Of a stretch of DNA of 64,000 bases, positions 45,401-52,988 are shown piece by piece. The first letter of the stretch is position 1. Each line of letters starts with the position of its first letter. The stretch spans positions 463,235 through 527,234 of the forward strand of contig NZ_WIXL01000001.1 of the NCBI RefSeq assembly GCF_010993955.1, read 5' to 3'. Source of the DNA: Oceanobacillus halotolerans. Its GTDB lineage: Bacteria > Bacillota > Bacilli > Bacillales > Amphibacillaceae. The position numbers and the translations under genes are program-made. The notes below the pieces were generated by a model. It was not told the origin of the DNA and made no database searches. It saw nothing but the letters and a program-made list of their open reading frames with translations.

Positions 45401-45818
45401 TACACTAACTGCGGAGGTTTACACTATTGATGACGAACTAGTGGATACATTTACATTACAAAAAGAAGTAGATGATGAGGAGGAAGAGCAGGAGGAACAG
45501 GCAAATCCTGAAGAAGACTCATCGGATGAACAAAATGCTGAAGAAAAAGAGCCTACAACAGGTGATAATCAACAACAAAAAGAAAGCAACGATTCATCGC
45601 TAGAGGAAAGTGATACAATGGAAAATGAACAAGAGAATGGTAGTAGTAAGGAATCAGGTAGTGAAAAAGTAAAAGATAACGAGTCAACGGATGAATCTGG
45701 TGAATTACTGCCTGAAACAGCAACGTCGATGTATCGATGGCTATTAGCTGGTTTGATAAGTATTATTACAGGATTATCTGTAATAGTTTATCGTAGAATT
45801 AAAGGGATACAAAACTAG
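42483..45818 (+). CDS. Sortase-anchored multidomain metallophosphoesterase
   Basis: 1111 aa from TTG 42483 (GGAGGGGAG 6 bases upstream). Signal peptide about 1-28; a carbohydrate-binding-like beta domain about 50-215 (VLEDFEEGISSWKV); an Ig-like domain about 220-315; a cohesin-like domain about 320-455 (GSTFELDLMMEEANTLSGME). A purple-acid-phosphatase-type fibronectin domain precedes a calcineurin-like phosphoesterase domain (about 725-960) with VTDTQ, HGGDIVDEG, LGNHEVYG and GHDHAYM as metal ligands. An acidic, low-complexity wall spacer leads to LPETA, a hydrophobic helix and Arg/Lys tail, a sortase signal with T-A in place of T-G. It is probably a surface phosphatase or nucleotidase for phosphate scavenging; a cohesin in such a context is unusual. 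Confidence 0.85.
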   Translation: MKRFLILSLLCLLVISNMFSHFTVSVLAEEQTDPEQQEIDAQKSEGQMDVEVDAPYIVLEDFEEGISSWKVTGARYNTINASISNEVVRFGNNALKLDYDFIGTQGTSGVYASKDTEIDIPGTPEKIGMWVYGDGNKHWLRQQVTDANGQSFNIDFTNDYPNGVTWEGWKYVEASIPSDWEAPFRMDLPVRYMATNDDGKTADTIYIDNIRAIYGEFDEDVTNPTLSNFTPSENEITNTNQPEISAIGVDEESGIDEDRIFMKIDGNAVTPEFDVETGKVSYTPDTPLAEGLHEARVEVYDNAGNHKFHSWKFEISTGGPQLKWEGPEEAYAGSTFELDLMMEEANTLSGMEAQFSYDSNLLELVDGEGDKSGIQIEIPEKYENAIVENTVNEKTGEIHLKWDNLQDISNSDEEVFATMTFRLGLDASGEVDLAMTNGSLTYTDSSIGTLPFFVKPFRAPIEQPLKLSIEGKSLNTPSKITVEDQQGNAVEGAKINILNDQKLIKVVEPTDIYKGGSGVAGEPFKSVDVGTYMPIAKYPYDGFDYYRIFMPNGEQRYYHVPKEDVEEVEWSSLFEETDRNGEMNTDLLTIARIPIKIQASKGELVSQVMSFETLPQLGTQKPENIVLTWVSDPKTSQHFTWRTGTAVTDSVVEVVPEGNGFDSEKLQRYTGTSELFSNEEAEMMLHYSEATGLSPGMTYQYRVGDGTEGSWSEVGTFTTESAEEEPFRFMFVTDTQAQNREGFEYWTDLYNLSLEKFPGTNVVLHGGDIVDEGNNISQWEYFMEASQDVTTKLPFMSVLGNHEVYGDGENIFKNLFPYPQNGPSGKEGFVYSFDYGNARFLMLNSEFGIQDMEEQQEWLRQEIEESDKQWTIAMFHRAPYSSNPLTGTGATAETFAPVLEELGVDLVLTGHDHAYMKSHLMKDGQPHTDGNGTQYMIGGSAGPKFYPAQTYEYVDVLFDEDTQLFTSFLIDGDTLTAEVYTIDDELVDTFTLQKEVDDEEEEQEEQANPEEDSSDEQNAEEKEPTTGDNQQQKESNDSSLEESDTMENEQENGSSKESGSEKVKDNESTDESGELLPETATSMYRWLLAGLISIITGLSVIVYRRIKGIQN

Positions 45819-45833
45819 TTATAGAATTATATG

Positions 45834-45875
45834 AAAAAACGTCCAAGTTCAGTAACAACTTGGATGTTTTTTTTC
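45834..45875 (+). terminator. Intrinsic terminator of the metallophosphoesterase gene
   Basis: AAAAAACGTCCAAGTT pairs with AACTTGGATGTTTTTTTT around a CAGTAAC loop. Confidence 0.88.
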
Positions 45876-46133
45876 TAATCGTTAAGTAGATCAAGAAACT
45901 ATGAAGAAGAATAGCACAAGGAAAAGGAAACAAGTTGTGAACCTGCGCGTAGCGGTAATCAGGAATCAGGTACGTATAAGACAATAGGGATAATAACTGG
46001 CAGGCGAAATTCTTTTTGATTTATGATTTTTTAATCATTTAGTAAGGCGCTTTTCGTATACTATGTTGTTCTTACTGCTGCGCATAATTCATATTGTGCG
46101 CAGTATATGATGTTTAGAGCATTTATCCGTTCC

Positions 46134-46302
46134 GGAAATATACTTCGCTTTCCACGGGTGGCTGCTGAGCCTCCTCAACTCGTTCCTCGTTTGCGGGGTC
46201 TCATCTAGGCCTTTTCGACGAACAGGACGTTCTAGTGTCGGCGTTGGTCACAGGACGTGACCGAGCTTAGCCGACGAACCGTTGGAGTCTACGTATATTT
46301 CC
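46134..46302 (-). repeat. Interspersed structured repeat, copy R4 (minus orientation), with its own insert
   Basis: Ends GGAAATATAC (46134-46143) and GTATATTTCC (46293-46302). The core is interrupted at about 46203-46282 by a second, GC-richer segment that contains GGTCACAGGACGTGACC (hairpin) and GTCGGC...GCCGAC arms. It pairs with R5 in inverted orientation 52 bases away. The remaining bases of 45876-46907 contain no gene I can support; AT-rich flanks of the repeats share words such as GCGTATAATCCAT. Confidence 0.8.
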
Positions 46303-46354
46303 TCCACTGATTTGATCAACATTTCCTATTAAATATTATGTTTATACGATAGTT

Positions 46355-46535
46355 GATTGGAGCGTAAGACAGTCGACTCCTGCGGAAAAACAACAGCTGA
46401 AGATCGGAAGCGGTTTTTGCTTCCGAGGAAGCTGAAGCGTTGTCCGCGGTAAAGAAGACACTGTGAAAACGTAAAGTTTGAACAGATGTCGCACTTATGC
46501 CCGTGGTGAAAGCGACTGTCTGGAGCGGAAATCAA
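46355..46535 (+). repeat. Interspersed structured repeat, copy R5
   Basis: AGACAGTC (46367-46374) pairs with GACTGTCT (46514-46521), flanked outside by GATTGGAGCG and GGAGCGGAAATCAAC. It contains the core and the 57-nt internal segment (about 46450-46506). Confidence 0.85.
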
Positions 46536-46907
46536 CAGCACTTTTTTATTGCGTATAATCCATCTTATGTGCAGTATGTTGATACCTGAAAGCAACAATC
46601 ATTTAGAAAATAGCCTTTAGTAAACGATGTCAAGATTTATTTCCTTTTAACAAATGACTAAAAGCTAAGAATTTGGTGAAGATGATCTTTGGAAGCAGTT
46701 TTTGCCTGTATAAAAGGTTATTTTCCATATCCGAATGATACCCAACTTTCATTTATTGCTAATTATGTAAGCGACCACGTTACGCTACCCAAATCTCATC
46801 AACTTTCCGACAATTTATTTCTTCCCCATGCTATGGTATAATGCTATAATGCCTTGCGTATAGCTTTAGAACGTATACCGATCTAAAAAAGGCAGGAAAG
46901 GCTGAAG

Positions 46908-48047
46908 ATGGTGGAGAAGCAAAAGGTACTATTTTTCATCTATCAAATGGGTGCAGGTGGAGCTGCCAGAACCCTATTAAATATCATTAATCATTTAGAC
47001 AGATCTCGCTTCACCCCAGTTTTGGTAACATTGAATTACGAGGGGAATTATGAAGCATATCTGAATTCTGATATAAAATTCATTAAATTAAACACAAAAC
47101 GATTGCGATCTGCTATTATTCCATTAGCGAAAGTAATTAGACGTGAACAAATAGACATTGTCTTTAGTACGATTCCAAATTATAACACAGTTGCCATTCT
47201 CGCTAGATTATGTTCTTTTACCCGTGCGAAAATTGTCGTTCGGGAAGCAGCGTATTTGGGAGGGACCTTCTCTGCAAATCTTAAACTAAAGGTATATGGA
47301 TTTTTGTATAAGTTGGCTAGTGATGTGATTGCACTCTCACATGGTGTGAAAGACAATATTGTGAAGCGATACAACGTAAAAGCAGAAAAAATCAGAGTTA
47401 TCTATAATCCTGTTGACTTACGCAATATCCAGGAGAATATTCAACATGGGGAATTGCCAGAAGAACATCAGCAGCTCTTTCATGGAGAATCCAAGGTTAT
47501 CGTAACAGCGGGGAGACTCGTGAAAGATAAAGACCACGCAACTTTGCTTAAAGCATTTCACCAAGTACATAGAGAGGTCAATGCACAGCTTGTTATCCTC
47601 GGTGAAGGGGAATTAAAAGATGATTTAAAGAAACAGGCAGAAGACTTACATATGCAGGATAGTGTCCATTTCATTGGATTTCAGCAAAACCCATACATGT
47701 ATTTTCATCATGCAGATGTATTTGTTTTATCTTCTATTCGCGAAGGCTTTGGCCATGTTTTAGCTGAAGCACTAGCCTCAGGCACACCAGTTGTTGCGAC
47801 AAATGCAAAACCTGGAGCTAGTGAAGTGTTGGACCATGGTAAATATGGAAAGCTATGTGAAGTAGGAAATGATCAAGAGCTGGCTTCCAATATTGTGGAA
47901 GTCTTAACTTTAGATGAAACGGAAAAAACGAAACTGATAGAAAAAGGGTTAGAACGAGCAGCGCAGTTTGATGCGAGAAACATTGTGCAACAATATGAAG
48001 ATACGTTTGATCAATCGGGAGAACAGCCACAACGAAATTTTCAATAG
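46908..48047 (+). CDS. GT4-family glycosyltransferase
   Basis: 379 aa, GT-B fold. The N-terminal donor-side loop QMGAGGAARTLLNIINHL and the C-terminal GT4 signature VFVLSSIREGFGHVLAEALA with the E-x7-E pattern (about 273-295) are clear, as is VTAGRLVKDKDHATLLKAF. It transfers a sugar from a nucleotide donor to a growing surface glycan on the cytoplasmic face. The RBS AGGAAAGG is good. First gene of a probable operon of three glycosyltransferases; only 12 bases separate it from the next start. Specificity is not predictable. Confidence 0.85.
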   Translation: MVEKQKVLFFIYQMGAGGAARTLLNIINHLDRSRFTPVLVTLNYEGNYEAYLNSDIKFIKLNTKRLRSAIIPLAKVIRREQIDIVFSTIPNYNTVAILARLCSFTRAKIVVREAAYLGGTFSANLKLKVYGFLYKLASDVIALSHGVKDNIVKRYNVKAEKIRVIYNPVDLRNIQENIQHGELPEEHQQLFHGESKVIVTAGRLVKDKDHATLLKAFHQVHREVNAQLVILGEGELKDDLKKQAEDLHMQDSVHFIGFQQNPYMYFHHADVFVLSSIREGFGHVLAEALASGTPVVATNAKPGASEVLDHGKYGKLCEVGNDQELASNIVEVLTLDETEKTKLIEKGLERAAQFDARNIVQQYEDTFDQSGEQPQRNFQ

Positions 48048-48059
48048 GAGCTGATGGGG

Positions 48060-49187
48060 ATGAACTCTCCAAAAAGCGTGGTCCATATGACAACGGTTCA
48101 TCATCCATATGACCCACGAATTTACCATAAAGAATGTATGTCTCTTTCACAGGCAGGATATGATGTGACGTTAATTGCGCAAATTGCGGACCAGAATTCC
48201 CAAACAGAAAAGCCGATTAAGCATATCCCTGTAAAGAAATATACAAGCAGATTAAAACGAATGATTTTTGGTACACTGGATGCCTATCAGAAAGCAAAAA
48301 AGCAAAAGGCAGATGTGTATCATTTTCATGACCCAGAGCTTTTGCCAGTTGCATGGCTGTTAAAAAAGAAACATAATGTAGTCATTTATGATATTCATGA
48401 AGATTATATTACGAGTATCATGCAAAAGGATTATTTAGCAAAACCGTTCAAAAAATGGGTTGCCACAACGTATAAATATATCGAGAAATTCTTCAGTCGC
48501 CATATGGAGCTTTGTTTGGCGGAAAAGTATTATAAAGATATCTATCCAAGGGGAAGATGTATACTAAACTACCCAACGGTGAATCAGGATTTTATTAATC
48601 ATGATCGTACAAATAGTCCGATTGAAGATAAATTATTGTATACTGGTAATGTCTCCTATGTTCGTGGTGCCAAAATCCATGCCAAGATCCCCAATATTGA
48701 TGAGGGGATAGGGGTTCATTTTATCGGAAAATGTCCAAGTGAACTAGCTAATGAAATGTATGCCATCGCTGGGGAGGACCAAGATAGGCTGGAGATTGAA
48801 GGAATTGATCAGTTCATTCCAAAAGAGCAGATTGAAGAACGGTACTTAAGCCATAATTGGTTAGCAGGGATTGCGCTTTTCCCGCCAACCGATCATTATA
48901 AGAAGAAAGAACTCACGAAGTTTTTTGAATATATGAATGCTGGGTTGCCAGTTATTTGCTCGGATTTTCCGGTGTGGAAAAACTTTATGGAAAAATATCA
49001 ATGTGGGATTGCGGTTGATCCATATAATGATTCCGAGATAAAAGAGGCAATCGATTATTTGCGACAGCACCCAGAAGAAGCAAGACAAATGGGGGAAAAC
49101 GGAAAAAAAGCCGTCTTAAACGAATTAAACTGGCAAACAGAAGAAAAGAAACTAGTCGACTGGTATGCCGAGCTGTTGGCTGATTAG
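48060..49187 (+). CDS. GT4-like glycosyltransferase
   Basis: 375 aa from ATG 48060, where GGAG has 9-base spacing; ATG 48054 leaves only 3. GT-B fold with HMTTVHHPYDPRIYHKECMS near the N-terminus, DVYHFHDPELLPVAWLLKKK and YDIHEDYI. The C-terminal domain has KFFEYMNAGLPVICSDFPVW. Proteins with the HHPYDxRIxxKEC start are common in capsule and teichuronic acid loci of Bacillales. Operon with the GT4 upstream and the GT2 downstream. Donor and acceptor are unknown. Confidence 0.8.
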   Translation: MNSPKSVVHMTTVHHPYDPRIYHKECMSLSQAGYDVTLIAQIADQNSQTEKPIKHIPVKKYTSRLKRMIFGTLDAYQKAKKQKADVYHFHDPELLPVAWLLKKKHNVVIYDIHEDYITSIMQKDYLAKPFKKWVATTYKYIEKFFSRHMELCLAEKYYKDIYPRGRCILNYPTVNQDFINHDRTNSPIEDKLLYTGNVSYVRGAKIHAKIPNIDEGIGVHFIGKCPSELANEMYAIAGEDQDRLEIEGIDQFIPKEQIEERYLSHNWLAGIALFPPTDHYKKKELTKFFEYMNAGLPVICSDFPVWKNFMEKYQCGIAVDPYNDSEIKEAIDYLRQHPEEARQMGENGKKAVLNELNWQTEEKKLVDWYAELLAD

Positions 49188-49233
49188 GAGATATACGTAA
49201 AGAGCATTAGATTAAAATGATAGGGTTGGTAAA

Positions 49234-50028
49234 GTGGCACATATTAAAAAACAAACCCCTTTAATTTCTATTATTACACCTGCATATAATGCGGAGCGAT
49301 TTATTAGAGAAACCATTGAATCTGTTTTAGCACAAACCTACTCTAATTGGGAAATGGTCATTGTAGACGACTGTTCTACAGACAAAACCGTAGAATATGT
49401 GAAAGCATATCAACAACAAGATGATCGCATCAACCTAATTGTGCTAGAAGAAAACCAAGGTTCAGCTGTTGCCCGTAATACCGCAATGGAACATGCAAAA
49501 GGGAGATATATTGCCTTTTTGGATAGTGACGACCTATGGTATCCGGAAAAACTAGAAAAGCAGCTGCGTTTTATGCAGGAGAAAGATGTTGGTTTTTCCT
49601 TTACACAATACATCCGCATGCAAGAAGACGGTACCTTGAAAAATGCTGTATCCCGAGCACCAAAAGCTGTAGGGTATGAAGATTTACTGAGGCATTGTGT
49701 GATAGGCTGCCTGACCGTTATGCTGGATCGGGAGAAAGTAGGGTACTTAAAAATGGTTGATATACGAACTAGACAGGATTATGTCTATTGGTTAGCCCTC
49801 ACAAAACGAGGTCATCTTGCGTATGGCATTCCAGAAATCCTTGCCAAGTACCGAACAGTAGATGATTCGATATCCAGTAATAAAATAAAAGCAGCAAGAC
49901 GCCAATGGTATGTCTACCGAAAAATTGAAAAACAAAACCTCTTTAAAAGCATATGGTATTTCCTCCACTATGCTACAAGAGGAATCCGAAATCTAATGAA
50001 GTACAAAATCTCACCACAAAAAGAGTAG
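49234..50028 (+). CDS. GT2-family glycosyltransferase
   Basis: 264 aa, GT-A fold of the TuaG/EpsE kind. SIITPAYNAERFIRETIESV, the first acidic site MVIVDDCSTD, the DxD region IAFLDSDDLWYPEK (about 91-104) and the later RTRQDYVYWLAL (acid/base region) are present. Start GTG 49234; the RBS is weak (AGGGTTGG). No membrane segments are obvious except an amphipathic C-terminal stretch. It is the third gene of the glycosyltransferase group; the R6/R7 repeat pair follows and separates it from the export genes. Confidence 0.85.
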   Translation: MAHIKKQTPLISIITPAYNAERFIRETIESVLAQTYSNWEMVIVDDCSTDKTVEYVKAYQQQDDRINLIVLEENQGSAVARNTAMEHAKGRYIAFLDSDDLWYPEKLEKQLRFMQEKDVGFSFTQYIRMQEDGTLKNAVSRAPKAVGYEDLLRHCVIGCLTVMLDREKVGYLKMVDIRTRQDYVYWLALTKRGHLAYGIPEILAKYRTVDDSISSNKIKAARRQWYVYRKIEKQNLFKSIWYFLHYATRGIRNLMKYKISPQKE

Positions 50029-50133
50029 AATAAATGGCTGTTTTCACATAGTTTGTTGATATTAATATATATGATGCGTCTTAACTTTAGCTTGACTTAC
50101 TTCCATCCTTTTTAATATGAGTGCTAAACCAAC

Positions 50134-50252
50134 GCTGTGTGAAAATACTCGCTTTCCACGGGGAACGCTTCAGCCTCCTCGCGAGCAAAAGGCGCTCGCT
50201 GTGGGGTCTTCAGACTGTTCCTTTTCCCGCAGGAGTCTCGCATTTTCAACAG
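50134..50252 (-). repeat. Interspersed structured repeat, copy R6 (minus orientation)
   Basis: 119 nt, the same length as R1 and close to its reverse complement. Ends CTGTGTGAAAAT and ATTTTCAACAG are complementary but differ from the R1 ends. Inverted pair with R7, 98 bases away. Confidence 0.85.
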
Positions 50253-50350
50253 ATTTGATTAATCTACTGTTCTGGTGAGAAAGAAATACACGAAATGTTA
50301 ATTTCAGGAGCTATAACTACTTATTAATTAGAAAATCTCTACCAGTGAGG

Positions 50351-50520
50351 GCAGAATACGTAGACTCCTATGGAAACAACACGTGTCCGAAGACCCCGGA
50401 AGAAGCGTTCTTTGCTTCTGAGGAGGCTGAGGCCGTGTCCATGGCTAGGAAGACACTGTGAAAACGACAAGTTTGAACAGATGTCGCACTTGTGCCCCTG
50501 GTGAAAGCGAAGTGTTCTGC
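50351..50520 (+). repeat. Interspersed structured repeat, copy R7
   Basis: Ends GCAGAATAC (50351-50359) and GTGTTCTGC (50512-50520). Core plus the 57-nt internal segment (about 50445-50500). Apart from R6 and R7, bases 50029-50648 contain no gene. Confidence 0.85.
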
Positions 50521-50648
50521 CGGAACGGTAAGTTATGTTGCATTTAATATCAACTATTTATTAAGGATGCGTAATTGACAAAGCAACAACCTTTTAGAAA
50601 ATAGCCAAATAATACATGATTGTAAGAATCTAGGCGGGTGTCAATGGT

Positions 50649-51425
50649 TTGAAAACATATTTACAAGAAGTATTAAAACGAAAAGACTTATTAATTTATT
50701 TAGTAAAATCAGGACTAAAAGCAGAACACCGAAATAGCTATTTAGGTTATTTCTGGTGGCTATTAGATCCGTTATTAAACGTCCTTGTGTATTACTTTTT
50801 AGTTGTGATTATCCTAGGAAGAGGCGGAGAAGGCTATCCCGTATTTCTTGTTATCGGACTCGTTGTTTGGCGCTGGATTAGTACAACGATAAATTCATCA
50901 TCTAAATCCATATTACGGTATAGTTCCATTATTAACCAGATCGCATTACCAAAATCGATCTTTCCGTTATCTTTTACGATTACGCAATTATTTAACTTTT
51001 CATTCGGATTAATTGTAATTGCTTTGTTTTTGGTATTCTTTGGCGTTGTTCCAGGCTGGGAGATTATCTACCTGCCACTATTAGTGCTGATTACATTGGT
51101 ATTTTTACTAGCAATTGGCCTATTACTAGGGTACGTAACTGTTTTTGTACGGGATATTGACAATATTTTGTCCCATTTGATGCGGGTATTCTTCTACGCA
51201 TCCCCTATCATTTGGCAAGGTGGACGCCTACCACCTGAATATAGTTGGGCAGTCGATTTCAATCCAATCGCTATACTCGTTACGTCTTATCGAGATATTT
51301 TGATGCATCAAACAAGCCCAAATTTCACTGGGTTATTTGTGATATTGGGAATCTCCCTGATCGTTGGGGTGTTAGTTCTATATTATTATAGTAAAAACGA
51401 ACACAAAATCATTAAAGCGTTATAA
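50649..51425 (+). CDS. TagG-like ABC-2 permease for wall polymer export
   Basis: 258 aa with six membrane helices, the usual size for the permease of teichoic-acid or polysaccharide ABC exporters (TagG, Wzm). Family traits are the amphipathic N-terminus, RNSYLGYFWWLLDPLLNVLV, IALPKSIFPLSFTITQLFNF, GYVTVFVRDIDNILSHLMRV and the WQGGRLPPEY segment. The TTG start at 50649 has GGCGGGTG upstream. It pairs with the double-ATPase gene 15 bases downstream. The exported polymer is probably the product of the neighbouring glycosyltransferase and ATP-grasp genes. Confidence 0.88.
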   Translation: MKTYLQEVLKRKDLLIYLVKSGLKAEHRNSYLGYFWWLLDPLLNVLVYYFLVVIILGRGGEGYPVFLVIGLVVWRWISTTINSSSKSILRYSSIINQIALPKSIFPLSFTITQLFNFSFGLIVIALFLVFFGVVPGWEIIYLPLLVLITLVFLLAIGLLLGYVTVFVRDIDNILSHLMRVFFYASPIIWQGGRLPPEYSWAVDFNPIAILVTSYRDILMHQTSPNFTGLFVILGISLIVGVLVLYYYSKNEHKIIKAL

Positions 51426-51440
51426 AGAGGGTTTTTTACC

Positions 51441-52967
51441 ATGGCAGATAACAATGAAGAAAAAGTAATCAAAGCGAAAAATATAGGTGTTTCCTTTTAT
51501 AGTGGGCATAAAGATGACTATAAATCCCGTGTGTTTCGTTTTTTCAAAGAAAGAGGAAAGACTGAGAAGGTCAAGAAAGTCTGGCCGCTCACAGACATAG
51601 ATTTTACCGGCTATAAAGGGGAAATTCTCGGTATTATTGGTTCCAATGGTGCTGGGAAGACAACACTTAGTAAAATTATTGCCGGAATTTTAGAACAAGA
51701 CAAAGGGGAGATAGAGGTCGATGGCAAGGTGACGGCACTATTCTCCTTTGGGATGGGATTTAATAAAGAACTGACAGGCCGAGAAAATGTCTTTTTAAAT
51801 GGGATGATGCTCGGAATCGAGAAAGACTTGATTTCTCGTTACATTGATGACATTCACGCGTTTTCCGATTTAGGTGATTTCATTGACCAGCCGATGAAAT
51901 ATTATTCCAGTGGGATGAAAGCAAGACTAGGCTTTAGTGTTGCCGCACACCTGCAGCCAGAAATTCTCATATTAGATGAGGCATTAAATACAGGTGATGC
52001 TAAGTTTGGTCGAAAAGCGGCTGAAAAAATGAAGGAATTGGTAAAAAATGCCAAAATGGTAATCATCGTGACACACAGTTTACGGTATGCAGAGCGAAAC
52101 TGTGATCGCTTAATGTGGATTGATGGTGGCGAAGTTCGTGAAATAGGAGATCCCAAAGAGGTCGTGGAACACTATAAAGCAACCGTTCCACAAAGGCCTG
52201 CCAAAAAACGGAGCCTTAATTTAGCTAAAACAGAGACAGATGTTAAAGATACTACCGTTGTAAAAGCCGAAAATGTAGGAGTTTCTTTTAAATTAAACAA
52301 GGATACCTTTTGGGCGCTTAAAGATTTGAACTTTGAGATTAAAGAAGGGGAAGTTGTTGGGATTATCGGCCATAATGGTGCAGGAAAAAGCACGTTATGT
52401 AAGGTGATCACAAGTATCTTAACCCCTGATACAGGGACATTGGAAGTAAATGGAGAAACCTCTTCATTACTAGGTTATGGTACAGGTTTTAATGCACAGC
52501 TAAGTGGTGCTGACAATATTTATTTAAATGCTATGCTGTTAGGAATCCCGAAAAAACGAGTGGATGCAAAATATGATGAAATTGTTGAATTTGCTGGGTT
52601 GAAAAAAGCGATTGATAAACCAGTTAAGTCTTATTCGAGTGGGATGAAATCAAGACTCGGGTTTAGTATCGCTGCCATTTTAAAGCCAGATATTTTTATT
52701 ATTGATGAGGCACTCTCAACTGGAGATATGGCATTTAAACAAAAAGCAAGTGAGCGGATTCAAGACATGATGGATCGCGCCAAAGCCGTCATTATTGTAA
52801 GTCATAGTATGAATTTCGTGGAAAAGGTTTGTACCCGTGCCATTTGGATGGAGCAAGGACAAATCAAATTTGATGGAAGTGCGGAAGAAGCGGTTGAAAA
52901 ATATCGGATCGCAACTGGTGTGAAGAAGAAAAAGAATAACCAAAGAGTCCCGAACAAAAAAGCATAA
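51441..52967 (+). CDS. Fused double ATPase of a TagH-like polymer exporter
   Basis: 508 aa containing two complete Wzt/TagH-type nucleotide-binding domains in one chain. NBD1 is about 8-248, with Walker A GSNGAGKTT (67-75), signature YYSSGMKARLGFS (154-166), Walker B ILILDEALNTGD. NBD2 is about 272-495, with Walker A GHNGAGKST (310-318), signature SYSSGMKSRLGFS and IFIIDEALSTGD. A Lys-rich linker joins them, and a short Lys/Arg tail ends the protein. Exporters of this class normally use a homodimer of a single-NBD subunit; here a tandem duplication makes one asymmetric pair. Both halves keep all catalytic motifs. No C-terminal polymer-binding domain is visible. Confidence 0.88.
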   Translation: MADNNEEKVIKAKNIGVSFYSGHKDDYKSRVFRFFKERGKTEKVKKVWPLTDIDFTGYKGEILGIIGSNGAGKTTLSKIIAGILEQDKGEIEVDGKVTALFSFGMGFNKELTGRENVFLNGMMLGIEKDLISRYIDDIHAFSDLGDFIDQPMKYYSSGMKARLGFSVAAHLQPEILILDEALNTGDAKFGRKAAEKMKELVKNAKMVIIVTHSLRYAERNCDRLMWIDGGEVREIGDPKEVVEHYKATVPQRPAKKRSLNLAKTETDVKDTTVVKAENVGVSFKLNKDTFWALKDLNFEIKEGEVVGIIGHNGAGKSTLCKVITSILTPDTGTLEVNGETSSLLGYGTGFNAQLSGADNIYLNAMLLGIPKKRVDAKYDEIVEFAGLKKAIDKPVKSYSSGMKSRLGFSIAAILKPDIFIIDEALSTGDMAFKQKASERIQDMMDRAKAVIIVSHSMNFVEKVCTRAIWMEQGQIKFDGSAEEAVEKYRIATGVKKKKNNQRVPNKKA

Positions 52968-52988
52968 GGAAATAGGTGGTGTGTCAGG

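Noticed and set aside
49209-49233. Regulatory motif GATAGGGTTGGTA before the GT2 gene, also seen before the acyltransferase at 28979
   Set aside because: Two occurrences of a short word at start codons are better explained as weak ribosome binding sites.
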